A DNA stretch of 64,000 bases, taken from the NCBI RefSeq assembly GCF_001613425.1, contig NZ_BDCI01000020.1, forward strand, positions 1 to 64,000. Direction: 5' to 3'. Position numbers and translations under genes: made by a program. A model generated the notes under the pieces. The model made no database searches. It saw nothing but the letters and a program-made list of their open reading frames with translations, and was not told the DNA's origin. This DNA comes from Nocardia vulneris. GTDB taxonomy: Bacteria > Actinomycetota > Actinomycetes > Mycobacteriales > Mycobacteriaceae. Below are positions 51,960 through 59,295 of this stretch, one piece after another (position 1 is the first letter of the stretch; the number at the start of each line of letters is the position of its first letter).

Positions 51960-52571
51960 ATGTCCGTACTCGACGATGCCCGGCTGGTGCTGCTCCGACA
52001 CGGCGAGACCGCCTGGTCCACCGGGCACCGCCATACCGGCACCACCGACGTGCCGCTCACCGAGCACGGTGAGGCGCAAGCCCGCGCCGCCGGTCCGCTG
52101 CTGGCCGCGCTGCAACTGCGTGACCCGCTGGTACTCACCAGTCCCCGCAGCCGCGCGAGGCACACCGCCGAGCTGGCCGGGCTCACCGTCACCGCGGTCG
52201 ACGACGATCTGGCGGAATGGGACTACGGCGACTACGAAGGCCTGACCACGCCCGAAATCCGCCAGACCGCGCCCGGCTGGACCATCTGGACCGGCACGGT
52301 GCCCGGCGGCGAGTCCGCCGACGCGGTGCGCGCCCGAGCCGATCGAGTGCTCGCCTCGGTGGAACCCCAACTGCCCGAACGCGATATCGTGCTCGTCGGG
52401 CACGGACACTTCTCCCGGGCGCTGATCGCCCGCTGGGCCGAATTCGAGCTCACGGAGGGCCGCCGGTTCGCCATGTCGACCGGCGCGCTGACCGTACTCG
52501 GCTACGAACACGAGGTGCGTACCGTGCACGCGCACAATCTCGTTCCCACCAGCAACGGAGCAATACTGTGA
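51960..52571 (+). CDS. histidine phosphatase family protein
   Basis: This 203-residue phosphatase has the RHG motif LLRHGETAWS near residue 12, with the phosphorylated His, EWDYGDYEG near residue 82, and VGHGHFSRAL with the second catalytic His. It aligns with Rv3214 (annotated Gpm2 or EntD), which behaves as an acid phosphatase rather than a mutase. ATG 51960 is preceded by CATGAT at 6 bases. The 3' end overlaps the GNAT gene by 4 bases. Confidence 0.92.
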   Translation: MSVLDDARLVLLRHGETAWSTGHRHTGTTDVPLTEHGEAQARAAGPLLAALQLRDPLVLTSPRSRARHTAELAGLTVTAVDDDLAEWDYGDYEGLTTPEIRQTAPGWTIWTGTVPGGESADAVRARADRVLASVEPQLPERDIVLVGHGHFSRALIARWAEFELTEGRRFAMSTGALTVLGYEHEVRTVHAHNLVPTSNGAIL

Positions 52572-53053
52572 CTGTAGAACTGCGCCGCGCCGTCCCCGCC
52601 GATGTGCCGGGACTGGTCCGGCTCGTCGAGGATCTGGCCGAGTACGAGAAGGCCCGCGACGAGTGCACGGTCACCGAAACCCAGCTCGACACCGCCCTGT
52701 TCGGCCCCGAACCGAAGGTCTTCGCGCACGTGGTGAGCGAGGACGGGGAACTGGTCGGCTGCGCGATCTGGTTCCTCAACTTCTCCACCTGGGACGGCGT
52801 GCACGGGATCTATCTCGAGGACCTCTACGTCAAGCCGCAGACCCGCGGCAAGGGGTACGGCAAGGCCTTGCTCACCGCGCTGGCGCAGGAAGCCGTCGAG
52901 CACGGCTACAGCCGCCTGTCCTGGTCGGTGCTGACCTGGAACACCCCGTCCATCGAATTCTACGAATCCCTCGGCGCCGCAGCGCAAGACGAGTGGGTCG
53001 GCTATCGCCTGTCCGGCGAGGCGCTCGATCGGCTGGCCAAGGACGGGCAGTAG
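52568..53053 (+). CDS. GNAT family N-acetyltransferase
   Basis: This 161-residue acetyltransferase looks like the diamine (spermidine/spermine-type) branch: LRRAVPADVPGLVRLVEDLAEYEK at the N-terminus, YLEDLYVKPQTRGKGYGKALL holding the acetyl-CoA loop (RGKGYG), and WNTPSIEFYESLGA at the end. That branch acetylates polyamines or thialysine, but the substrate is not certain here. The GTG at 52568 overlaps the previous stop, so translation is coupled. Confidence 0.9.
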   Translation: MTVELRRAVPADVPGLVRLVEDLAEYEKARDECTVTETQLDTALFGPEPKVFAHVVSEDGELVGCAIWFLNFSTWDGVHGIYLEDLYVKPQTRGKGYGKALLTALAQEAVEHGYSRLSWSVLTWNTPSIEFYESLGAAAQDEWVGYRLSGEALDRLAKDGQ

Positions 53054-53062
53054 CGCACGACC

Positions 53063-53755
53063 ATGACATGGCTCGCACATCTCGACGAGACCACCTGGCC
53101 GACGACTCCGGACGAGGCCATCGCGATCCAGGACGACCTGCGTCCCAAGGTCGAAACCAGCGGCTCGGCAAGCGATTTCCGGATGATCGCCGGGCTCGAC
53201 TGCGCCTACGCCGACACCGGGGCGGTCGCGGCCGCGGTGGTCGTGCTGGACGCGACCACGCTGGAGACCGTCGAAACCTCTGTCGCACACGGGGTCTCAC
53301 ATTTCCCGTACTATCCCGGCCTGCTCGCCTTCCGCGAATTACCCACCACCATGCGGGCTTTGGCGCAACTCGCCGCCGCTCCCGACCTACTGGTCTGTGA
53401 CGCACAGGGTTTGGCGCATCCGCGCCGCCTCGGCTTCGCGTGTCATATCGGCGTGCTCACCGGGGTGCCGGCGATCGGCGTCGCGAAGTCGGTCTGGGGC
53501 GATTACGCCGAACCCGGGCCCGAGCGCGGCGCGCGCACCGATGTCACCATCGACGGCGAGGTCGTCGGCAGCGCGTTGCGCACCAGGGCGGGGGTGAAAC
53601 CCGTCTTCGTCTCCATCGGCCATCGCATCGATCTGGACACCGCGTGCGCGCAGGTGCTCGCGCTCACCCCGGCGTACCGCCTGCCGGAGACCACGCGGCG
53701 CGCGGACGCGCTGTGCCGCACGGCGCTCAAAGGCGCGGTGGCCCGCCAGGGGTGA
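53063..53755 (+). CDS. nfi: endonuclease V
   Basis: This 230-residue enzyme cuts DNA or RNA near deaminated adenine (inosine). The family residues are visible: AGLDCAYAD (Asp ligand), FPYYPGLLAFRELP (wedge and Glu), CDAQGLAHPRRLG (Asp), GVAKSVWG (Lys), and SIGHRIDL (His-Arg-Ile-Asp). Length is normal. ATG 53063 is 9 bases after the GNAT stop, so the two belong to one unit. Confidence 0.94.
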   Translation: MTWLAHLDETTWPTTPDEAIAIQDDLRPKVETSGSASDFRMIAGLDCAYADTGAVAAAVVVLDATTLETVETSVAHGVSHFPYYPGLLAFRELPTTMRALAQLAAAPDLLVCDAQGLAHPRRLGFACHIGVLTGVPAIGVAKSVWGDYAEPGPERGARTDVTIDGEVVGSALRTRAGVKPVFVSIGHRIDLDTACAQVLALTPAYRLPETTRRADALCRTALKGAVARQG

Positions 53756-53768
53756 GGACCGGACGGCC

Positions 53769-54194
53769 TCAGTCGGGTTCGACGCCGTAGTCCGCGGCCA
53801 TCCACCGGGTGGACGGCGGCGCGAACAGCAGGACCAGGCTGCCCAGCGCCACGACGCCGAGGGCCGCGCCGAGCAGCGGCTGGTGCGAGTCGGTGAGCAG
53901 CGACCAGGTGACCGGCAGCAACAGCAGTTGCGCGATGACCGCGATCGCGCGGCCCCACCGTTTGCCGAGCAGTAAGCCGATGCCCGCCGCGAGCACGGCG
54001 CCGCCGAGGATGCCGAACCAGGCGGCCGTGCCGTACCCGCTCGTCGCCGTCTGGTCGGCGCCGAGCAGCCCGCGCACGATCAACACCAGCGCCACGATCA
54101 CCGCGACGCCGCCCTCCAGTGTCACCAGCGCGCCCGCGCCACGCACCGTCGTCGGCACGCCCGCGGCACCGTCACCTCTACCGATTTCAGCCAC
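53769..54194 (-). CDS. four-helix integral membrane protein
   Basis: This 141-residue protein has four hydrophobic segments (GGVAVIVALVLIVRGLLG, AAWFGILGGAVLAAGIGLLLG, AIAVIAQLLLLPVTWSLL and LGAALGVVALGSLVLLF) with short basic turns. It corresponds to Rv3217c by position (from memory). No motif points to transport or catalysis. It converges with endonuclease V, and a palindromic element lies 8 bases upstream of its start. Confidence 0.8.
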   Translation of the reverse strand: MAEIGRGDGAAGVPTTVRGAGALVTLEGGVAVIVALVLIVRGLLGADQTATSGYGTAAWFGILGGAVLAAGIGLLLGKRWGRAIAVIAQLLLLPVTWSLLTDSHQPLLGAALGVVALGSLVLLFAPPSTRWMAADYGVEPD

Positions 54195-54202
54195 CCGCCA
54201 AG

Positions 54203-54370
54203 CCTAGGCTCTGTCTCGAAGTCCGGCCGGATGCCTCCGCGGTTCAGCTCGCCGCCTGGCAAGGCGGAGGAGGAGCCGATACCGGGGTTGTATCGGTGAC
54301 GACGACAACGCGGCCAGGCGGCGAGCTGGACCGCGGAGGCGCCGGATGGGACTTCGAGACTGAGCCTAGG
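54203..54370. repeat. 168-bp palindromic element with 57-bp inverted arms
   Basis: The arms 54203-54259 and 54314-54370 are inverted copies, 49 of 57 bases paired by my count; mismatches cluster around positions 23-30 of the arm. The outer end of each arm is the palindrome CCTAGG. The 54-base centre has its own perfect 7-bp hairpin, CCGATAC (54276-54282) with GTATCGG (54290-54296). There is no gene inside. It could be a miniature inverted-repeat mobile element, a REP-like genome repeat or a structured RNA. It lies between the membrane protein and the lipid-kinase gene. Confidence 0.85.
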
Positions 54371-54440
54371 TGCCGATGCCGCCGGCCCGCCTCGCGGCCG
54401 GTCCGGTTCAGCGGCTTTTCGGACCGGTTCGGCGGCCAAT

Positions 54441-54446
54441 TAAGCT
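54441..54446 (+). promoter_or_regulatory. possible leaderless -10 box (TAAGCT) for the lipid-kinase gene
   Basis: TAAGCT is 7 bases before GTG 54454, and no Shine-Dalgarno sequence is present. It lies 71 bases after the palindromic element, which could therefore influence this promoter. Confidence 0.4.
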
Positions 54447-54453
54447 GCGTGGC

Positions 54454-55398
54454 GTGCGGACCCTGCTGATCGTGAATCCGAATGCCACCTCGACGACGCC
54501 GGCGACTCGCGATCTGCTGGCGCACGCGCTGGAGAGCCGCACCCAGCTGACCGTCGCGCACACCCAGCACCGCGGGCACGCGGCCGAACTGGCCCAGTGG
54601 GCCGCCACCAACGAGATGGACCTGATCGTCGTGCACGGCGGCGACGGGACGGTCAACGAGACCATCAACGGCTTCCTGCCGCTGCCCGAACTCAACGACG
54701 GCCAGGCCTGGCTGCCCAGGCTCGGCGTGATCCCCGGCGGCTCGGCGAACGTGTTCGCCCGCGCGCTCGGCATCTCCCCCGATCCGGTGACCGCCACCAA
54801 TCAGCTCATCGATCTGCTCACCCTGGACAAGGACCGCCGCATCGGACTGGGCCTGGCCGACGATCGCTGGTTCACGTTCAGCGCGGGCGTCGGCCTCGAC
54901 GCCGATGTGTGCGAAGCCATCGATGAAAGTCGCGCCGACGGAAAAACCGCGACGCCCGCCCGATATCTTCGAACAACTGTGCGACAGTTTTTCCGCGCGC
55001 GGCGCAGGGAACCGTCCGTCCGGATCGAAATCCCGGGCCACGAACCGATCACCGACGTGCATTACGCCTTCGTAACGAACACCACCCCGTGGACCTACCT
55101 GAACACCACCCCGGTGCACACCAACCCGGGCACCAGGTTCGAAACAGGTCTCGGCGTGTTTGCCGTGCGTTCGATGGCCGTACTGCCTACACTGCTGCTT
55201 GCCAGGCAGCTTTTGGCTGTCGATGGAAACCCCAAGTCCCGCAATTTGTTTCGCGAGGACAACGTTCCGTCCGTGCGCGTCGAGACGAAGGAACCCATCG
55301 GTCTGCAAATCGATGGCGACTTTATCGGGAAGCGCAACGTGGTGGATTTCACGGCGGTGCCCGCCGTCCTGGACGTCGTGGCGCCGCGACCAGCCTGA
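54454..55398 (+). CDS. diacylglycerol kinase family lipid kinase
   Basis: This 314-residue protein has the DAGK catalytic fold: LLIVNPNAT at the N-terminus, VHGGDGTVNETINGF (the GGDGT nucleotide loop) near residue 63, and LGVIPGGSANVFARALG (the GGSxN loop) near residue 90. Such enzymes phosphorylate diacylglycerol, sphingoid bases or related lipids at the membrane. GTG 54454 is chosen because the nucleotide strand starts immediately. It probably corresponds to Rv3218. Confidence 0.88.
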   Translation: MRTLLIVNPNATSTTPATRDLLAHALESRTQLTVAHTQHRGHAAELAQWAATNEMDLIVVHGGDGTVNETINGFLPLPELNDGQAWLPRLGVIPGGSANVFARALGISPDPVTATNQLIDLLTLDKDRRIGLGLADDRWFTFSAGVGLDADVCEAIDESRADGKTATPARYLRTTVRQFFRARRREPSVRIEIPGHEPITDVHYAFVTNTTPWTYLNTTPVHTNPGTRFETGLGVFAVRSMAVLPTLLLARQLLAVDGNPKSRNLFREDNVPSVRVETKEPIGLQIDGDFIGKRNVVDFTAVPAVLDVVAPRPA

Positions 55399-55527
55399 TG
55401 CAGAAAACGCACGAAAAACATCGTGGTTGCGCTGCGAAAACCGGGTAGAGCGAGTACAAAGGACCGGGCAGGTTCCCCCAGCGGGAGCCGTTGAGCGTGA
55501 GCTTCCCCACGGTGCACCAGATACCTA

Positions 55528-55560
55528 TTGACATCTACGGTGTTCGTGAAAGCATTCACA
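55528..55560 (+). promoter_or_regulatory. CRP-type site and TTGACA box upstream of whiB1
   Basis: GTGAAAGCATTCAC (55546-55559), inside the palindrome CGTGA-N6-TCACA (55545-55560), matches exactly the mycobacterial CRP (Rv3676) consensus GTGNNANNNNNCAC. TTGACA at 55528-55533 fits a -35 box, though no good -10 follows at the right distance. The site centre is about 98 bases before the whiB1 start. cAMP-CRP control of whiB1 is established in M. tuberculosis. Confidence 0.75.
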
Positions 55561-55650
55561 AGCAACCGTGCGGAAACATTCGAGTCGCACAAGTGAACGA
55601 TCCACAAACCGTCGGCGCCCTTTTGCGGCGCCCAGCAAAGGAGCAGAGGA

Positions 55651-55905
55651 ATGGACTGGCGCCACAAGGCCATCTGTCGCGACGAGGACCCCGAACTGTT
55701 TTTCCCGGTGGGTAACAGCGGTCCTGCGCTCGCGCAGATTGCCGATGCCAAGCTGGTCTGCGCTCGCTGCCCCGTTACCGCTGACTGCCTGTCCTGGGCC
55801 CTGAAGTCCGGACAGGATGCCGGCGTGTGGGGCGGTATGAGCGAGGACGAGCGTCGGGCGCTGAAGCGTCGCAACGCGCGCACACGCACCCGCACCGTCG
55901 TCTGA
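55651..55905 (+). CDS. whiB1: iron-sulfur transcriptional regulator WhiB1
   Basis: This 84-residue WhiB protein binds a nitric-oxide-sensitive [4Fe-4S] cluster through Cys9, Cys37, Cys40 and Cys46. The GVWGG turn is at 58-62, and the basic tail RRALKRRNARTRTRT binds DNA or partners; mycobacterial WhiB1 binds the housekeeping sigma factor. AAAGGAG precedes the ATG. Position equals Rv3219. Because it senses NO and sits in a genome that reduces nitrate, cross-talk is plausible (inference). It is followed by two tandem hairpins. Confidence 0.96.
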   Translation: MDWRHKAICRDEDPELFFPVGNSGPALAQIADAKLVCARCPVTADCLSWALKSGQDAGVWGGMSEDERRALKRRNARTRTRTVV

Positions 55906-55918
55906 GCAGACGTTCGGA

Positions 55919-55984
55919 TTTACCGGACCTTTCAGCCCGGTCCGGTAAACGCATTTCAGCCCGGCACCCCAGAGGTGCCGGGCT
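55919..55984 (+). terminator. two tandem hairpins after whiB1
   Basis: TTTACCGGACC (55919-55929) pairs with GGTCCGGTAAA (55939-55949), and AGCCCGGCACC (55958-55968) pairs with GGTGCCGGGCT (55974-55984); both stems are perfect over 11 bp. They lie between converging whiB1 and the histidine kinase gene and can stop transcription from both sides. Confidence 0.85.
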
Positions 55985-56018
55985 ATCTTGTGCCCCAAGG
56001 CATATGACACAACCGTCG

Positions 56019-57533
56019 CTAGCGCCCGGAACGCCGCCCGAGCGGCACGCGTAGCACCGCGTCGGTCCCGATATCCGCGCCGGGATGCAGACCGATCGAA
56101 CCACCGAGTTCGGCCGTCACCAGGGTCCGCACGATCTGCAGGCCGAGCCGATCCGAGGATTCCAGGCTGAATCCGGCGGGCAGACCGCGACCGTCGTCGC
56201 TGATGATCACGTCGAGCCAGCGGGCCGAGCGCTCGGAACGGATTGTCACCGAACCGTTCTCGCCCGAATCGAAGGCATGCTCGATCGCGTTCTGCACCAG
56301 CTCGGTCAGCACCATCACCAACGGCGTCGCCCGCTCGGCGGAGAAGACGCCCAGCGAGCCCGCCCGGCGCACCTTGATCCGCGCGGTGTGCACCGTCGCC
56401 ACATCCGCCATGATCGGCAGCAGCCGGTCGACCACCTCGTCCAGGTCGACCTCTTCGTCCACCGACATCGACAGCATCTCGTGCACCGACGCGATCGAGG
56501 TGACCCGGCGCACCGACTCGGTGAGCGCGACCTGGGCCTCCTCGTTCTCGGTCCGGCGGGCCTGCAGGCGCAGCAGCGCGGCGACGGTCTGCAGGTTGTT
56601 CTTCACCCGGTGGTGGATCTCCCGGATGGTGGCATCCTTGCTGAGCAGGGCGCGATCGCGCCGCTTGACCTCGGTGACGTCGCGGACCAGCACCGCTGCC
56701 CCCGCGAGTTCGCCGTGCGGGCGCAGCACCAGGGTGCGCAGCAGCACGGTCGCGCCGCGCGCCTCCACCTCCATCCGGCGACCGGTGCGCCCGGCCAGCG
56801 CGGCCTGGATATCGCCGACCACCTCCTGCGCGTCGAACGGGTCGGTGATCAGCGACCTGGTCAGCACCGCGAGGTCCTGACCCGCGAGGTCGGCCTGCAA
56901 GCCCATCCGGTGATAGGCCGACAGCGCGTTCGGGCTGGCGTAGACAACGATGCCCGCGGTGTCGAGCCGGATGAAGCCGTCGCCCGCGCGCGGGCTGGAG
57001 TGGGTGGCCGCGCGATCCTCGGTGGTCGGGAAGGTGCCGTCGGCGATCATCTGGCACAGGTCGTCCGCGCAAGCGACATAGGCGATTTCGAGGGTGCTGC
57101 GGACCCGGGACCGCTGCACATCGGTGTCCCGGCTGAGCACCGCGATCACGTCGTCGCCGCAGCGCACCGGGATGGCCTCGCGCACCGCGTGCACCGGGGT
57201 GGGGTGATAGACGCCGGAGGTCTCCACGTCGTGGTCCGCGCGCACGATCTTGCCGGACATCAACGCGTCGAACACCTGCGGATGATCGGCCTGCAACGCC
57301 AGCGTGCCGACCAGGTCCTCCTGGTGCACGGTGGGCGCGGTGGTCGGCCGGCACTGCGCGACACACACGATGTCGGCGCCCTCCGCGATCGGTCCGGCGC
57401 CGACCCAGAGCAGCAGATCGGCGAAGGACAGATCGGCGAGCAGTTGCCAATCACCCACCACTCGCTGCAGATGGTCCACGGCGACGCCGGGTAAGTCGGT
57501 GTGTTCGGCTAGCAGTTCACTGAGGGTCGCCAT
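56019..57533 (-). CDS. pdtaS: sensor histidine kinase, PdtaS type (HisKA_2)
   Basis: This 504-residue soluble kinase has a GAF domain (about 1-150), a PAS domain (about 180-290; GFIRLDTAGIVVYASPNALSAYHRMG), a HisKA_2 phospho-acceptor (IREIHHRVKNNLQTVAALLRLQARR; the phosphorylated His is in EIHHRVKNNL) and an HATPase domain (ELVQNAIEHAF, DDGRGLP). It has no membrane segment. It matches Rv3220c, which phosphorylates the antiterminator PdtaR and senses NO and copper in mycobacteria. The biotinyl gene just upstream on the same strand may share its promoter. Confidence 0.94.
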   Translation of the reverse strand: MATLSELLAEHTDLPGVAVDHLQRVVGDWQLLADLSFADLLLWVGAGPIAEGADIVCVAQCRPTTAPTVHQEDLVGTLALQADHPQVFDALMSGKIVRADHDVETSGVYHPTPVHAVREAIPVRCGDDVIAVLSRDTDVQRSRVRSTLEIAYVACADDLCQMIADGTFPTTEDRAATHSSPRAGDGFIRLDTAGIVVYASPNALSAYHRMGLQADLAGQDLAVLTRSLITDPFDAQEVVGDIQAALAGRTGRRMEVEARGATVLLRTLVLRPHGELAGAAVLVRDVTEVKRRDRALLSKDATIREIHHRVKNNLQTVAALLRLQARRTENEEAQVALTESVRRVTSIASVHEMLSMSVDEEVDLDEVVDRLLPIMADVATVHTARIKVRRAGSLGVFSAERATPLVMVLTELVQNAIEHAFDSGENGSVTIRSERSARWLDVIISDDGRGLPAGFSLESSDRLGLQIVRTLVTAELGGSIGLHPGADIGTDAVLRVPLGRRSGR

Positions 57534-57555
57534 GGGGTTCTACCGCCGCAATCGC

Positions 57556-57771
57556 TCAGGAGATCACAGCGATCAGATGGCCCGCCTTGATGGCGTCGCC
57601 CTCTTTGACGCCGATCGAGCTCACCGTGCCGCCGACCTCGGCCAGCACCGGGATCTCCATCTTCATCGACTCCAGGATGACCAGGGTGTCGCCCTCTTGC
57701 ACGACGTCCCCCTCCTTGGCCACGACCTGATAGACGACCGACACCAGCTCCGCCAGCACTTCCTCAGCCAT
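57556..57771 (-). CDS. biotinylated single-domain protein (TB7.3-like)
   Basis: This 71-residue protein is a stand-alone biotinyl/lipoyl attachment domain; VILESMKMEIPV contains the biotinylation site Lys37. Length equals TB7.3 (Rv3221c) of M. tuberculosis. ATG 57771 is preferred to the longer frame (57843) because the domain begins at once. Its partner carboxylase is not in the window. It lies 22 bases before pdtaS. Confidence 0.94.
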   Translation of the reverse strand: MAEEVLAELVSVVYQVVAKEGDVVQEGDTLVILESMKMEIPVLAEVGGTVSSIGVKEGDAIKAGHLIAVIS

Positions 57772-57905
57772 GACACCCCATTCACTCGGTTGGTTCGGAC
57801 AGCTCGCTCGCCGGAACGAACGGCCCTGCCGCGCGGCCTGCATCCGCTGGAACTACAGCCAACCACACATGAAACAATGGCCTTCAATCAGAAGGGAGAC
57901 TACCT

Positions 57906-57980
57906 ATGGGTAAGCGCGGACGTAAGAAGCGTAGTCGCAAGGGCAACGCGGCCAACCACGGCAAGCGGCCCAACGCCTGA
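57906..57980 (+). CDS. 50S ribosomal protein bL37
   Basis: This 24-residue, strongly basic protein begins MGKRGRKKRSRKGN and ends NHGKRPNA. It is nearly identical, from memory, to bL37, the tiny extra large-subunit protein found in mycobacterial ribosomes. AAGGGAG at 57892-57898 is 7 bases before the ATG, and a strong terminator follows, so it has its own short transcript. It is easily missed in automatic annotation because of its size. Confidence 0.93.
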   Translation: MGKRGRKKRSRKGNAANHGKRPNA

Positions 57981-58002
57981 GCGTTGTGCTCAACCGAAAA
58001 CT

Positions 58003-58043
58003 TAGAGCGGCACGCACTTCCGCAAGGAAGGCGTGCCGCTCTA
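58003..58043 (+). terminator. terminator after bL37
   Basis: TAGAGCGGCACGC (58003-58015) pairs with GCGTGCCGCTCTA (58031-58043); inside, after one bulged A, CTTCC pairs with GGAAG around the tetraloop GCAA. The total is 18 bp. It is followed by GTTGTT and faces the rsrA gene on the other strand. Confidence 0.88.
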
Positions 58044-58066
58044 GTTGTTCCGGCTGTGGTTGTTCG

Positions 58067-58363
58067 CTAGGAGTCGGCGGCGTCGATCGAGGACTCCACC
58101 TTGGTCACCGTGACCGAACGGCGGATCTCGATGGTCAGCCGGTCCCGCAGGCCCTCGGGGGCGCGGTCACCGCCGCATTTGCGGCTCAGCAGACCCTTGA
58201 TCTTCTCCTCGATGCCGTAGGCCTCGATGCAGGGCGAGCAGTGGTCCATGTGGTGCTGTAACCGGGCACGGGTCTCGTCGTTGCACTCGCCGTCCAGCAT
58301 CAGCCAGATGTCGGTGAGAACGGCGGTGCAGTCGAGGTCCATGTCGGGGTCCCGCTCAGTCAC
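58067..58363 (-). CDS. zinc-binding anti-sigma factor (RsrA/RshA)
   Basis: This 98-residue anti-sigma factor holds sigma-H inactive until oxidation forms a disulfide. The zinc ligands are visible: Cys12, then His38-x3-Cys42-x2-Cys45. A C-terminal CGG (near residue 63) is further along. Loss of zinc on oxidation releases sigma-H and so activates thioredoxin and mycothiol genes (family knowledge). It overlaps sigH by 4 bases and is translationally coupled to it. Confidence 0.95.
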   Translation of the reverse strand: MTERDPDMDLDCTAVLTDIWLMLDGECNDETRARLQHHMDHCSPCIEAYGIEEKIKGLLSRKCGGDRAPEGLRDRLTIEIRRSVTVTKVESSIDAADS

Positions 58364-59142
58364 TGCTTAACCTCCTGGCGTTCCCCCGAACGGTTGAATC
58401 CACGCTCGCGCGCCACGTCGGCGAGCAAACCCTTGAGCTGCTTGCGGCCGCGGTGCAGCCGGGACATCACGGTACCGATGGGGGTGCCCATGATGTCGGC
58501 GATTTCCTTATATGGGAAGCCCTCGACATCGGCGTAGTACACGGCCATCCGGAATTCCTCCGGCAGCTCCTGCAGCGCGGCCTTGATGTCGTCGTCCGGC
58601 AACGCGTCCAGCGCCTCGACCTCGGCCGAACGCAGACCCTGCGACGTGTGCTCGGCGGTCGCCGCCAGCTGCCAGTCGGTGATCTCGTCGGTCGGGTACT
58701 GCGCGGGCTGGCGCTGCTTCTTGCGGTAGGAGTTGATGTAGGTGTTGGTCAGGATCCGATACAGCCAAGCACGGAGGTTGGTGCCCTCTTTGAAGGACTT
58801 GAACCCCTGGAACGCCTTGACGTAGGTCTCCTGCACCAGGTCCTCGGCATCGGCCGGGTTCCTGGTCATCCGCAGCGCGGCACCGTAGAGCTGGTCGAGC
58901 AGCGGGAGCGCGTCGCGCTCGAACCGCTGGGCCAGCTCCGTATCGTCGACCGCGGCGGCACCGACACCGTCGGTCACCACGTCATCGTCGCTCGTCACAC
59001 CTGTCCCTTCGATCGCCGTACCTGCCAAATCTACCGGCAACGGCAAGGCGACCGGGAATCCGGCATCCATCGGCGACGTCGTCGTCCGCACCGGACGTTC
59101 GTCGAGCAGCAGTGGCACCGGCATCTCCTTCACGTCGTTCAC
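58360..59142 (-). CDS. sigH: ECF sigma factor SigH (SigR-like)
   Basis: This 260-residue sigma factor responds to oxidative and heat stress. Region 2 is LYGAALRMTRNPADAEDLVQETYVKAF (landmarks RNPADAEDLVQ, FKEGTNLRAWLYRIL) at about 86-135, and region 4 is LPEEFRMAVYYADVEGFPYKEIADIMGTPIGTVMSRLHRGRKQL at about 190-235. The first 70 residues are an Ala/Val/Asp-rich extension, longer than in M. tuberculosis. GAGG lies before GTG 59142. A self-recognised promoter lies 60-90 bases upstream. Confidence 0.95.
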   Translation of the reverse strand: MNDVKEMPVPLLLDERPVRTTTSPMDAGFPVALPLPVDLAGTAIEGTGVTSDDDVVTDGVGAAAVDDTELAQRFERDALPLLDQLYGAALRMTRNPADAEDLVQETYVKAFQGFKSFKEGTNLRAWLYRILTNTYINSYRKKQRQPAQYPTDEITDWQLAATAEHTSQGLRSAEVEALDALPDDDIKAALQELPEEFRMAVYYADVEGFPYKEIADIMGTPIGTVMSRLHRGRKQLKGLLADVARERGFNRSGERQEVKQ

Positions 59143-59202
59143 GGGGCCTCATCGGCGGACGGTGGGCGCTTCGTCCCAGCCGGGCGCTGTGTATTCGCTT
59201 GC

Positions 59203-59229
59203 AACATGCGCGACACGTCCTCTGTTCCC
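59203..59229 (-). promoter_or_regulatory. SigH-type promoter upstream of sigH
   Basis: On the minus strand GGAAC (59228-59224) is followed by exactly 18 bases and GTT (59205-59203), matching the SigR/SigH consensus GGAAT-N18-GTT with one change. It lies about 60-90 bases before sigH, so sigH should activate its own transcription, as is known for sigR and sigH. Confidence 0.75.
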
Positions 59230-59282
59230 ACCGCGGCCGCCGCGCGCCGGAAAACCGGTGCCGCACGGCCGGGACGCGCCGT

Positions 59283-59288
59283 TAAGGT
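59283..59288 (+). promoter_or_regulatory. leaderless -10 box (TAAGGT) for the YbaK-like gene
   Basis: TAAGGT is 7 bases before ATG 59296, with no ribosome binding site. This gives a leaderless promoter divergent from sigH. Confidence 0.5.
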
Positions 59289-59295
59289 GTGCGCC

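Noticed and set aside
54203..54370. Reading the inverted repeat as an ordinary terminator
   Set aside because: Arms of 57 bp with a 54-base structured centre are far larger than any terminator in this window.
54119..54469. Frames on both strands running through the palindromic element
   Set aside because: They read similar residues on both strands only because of the inverted repeat; no start signals or homology support a gene.
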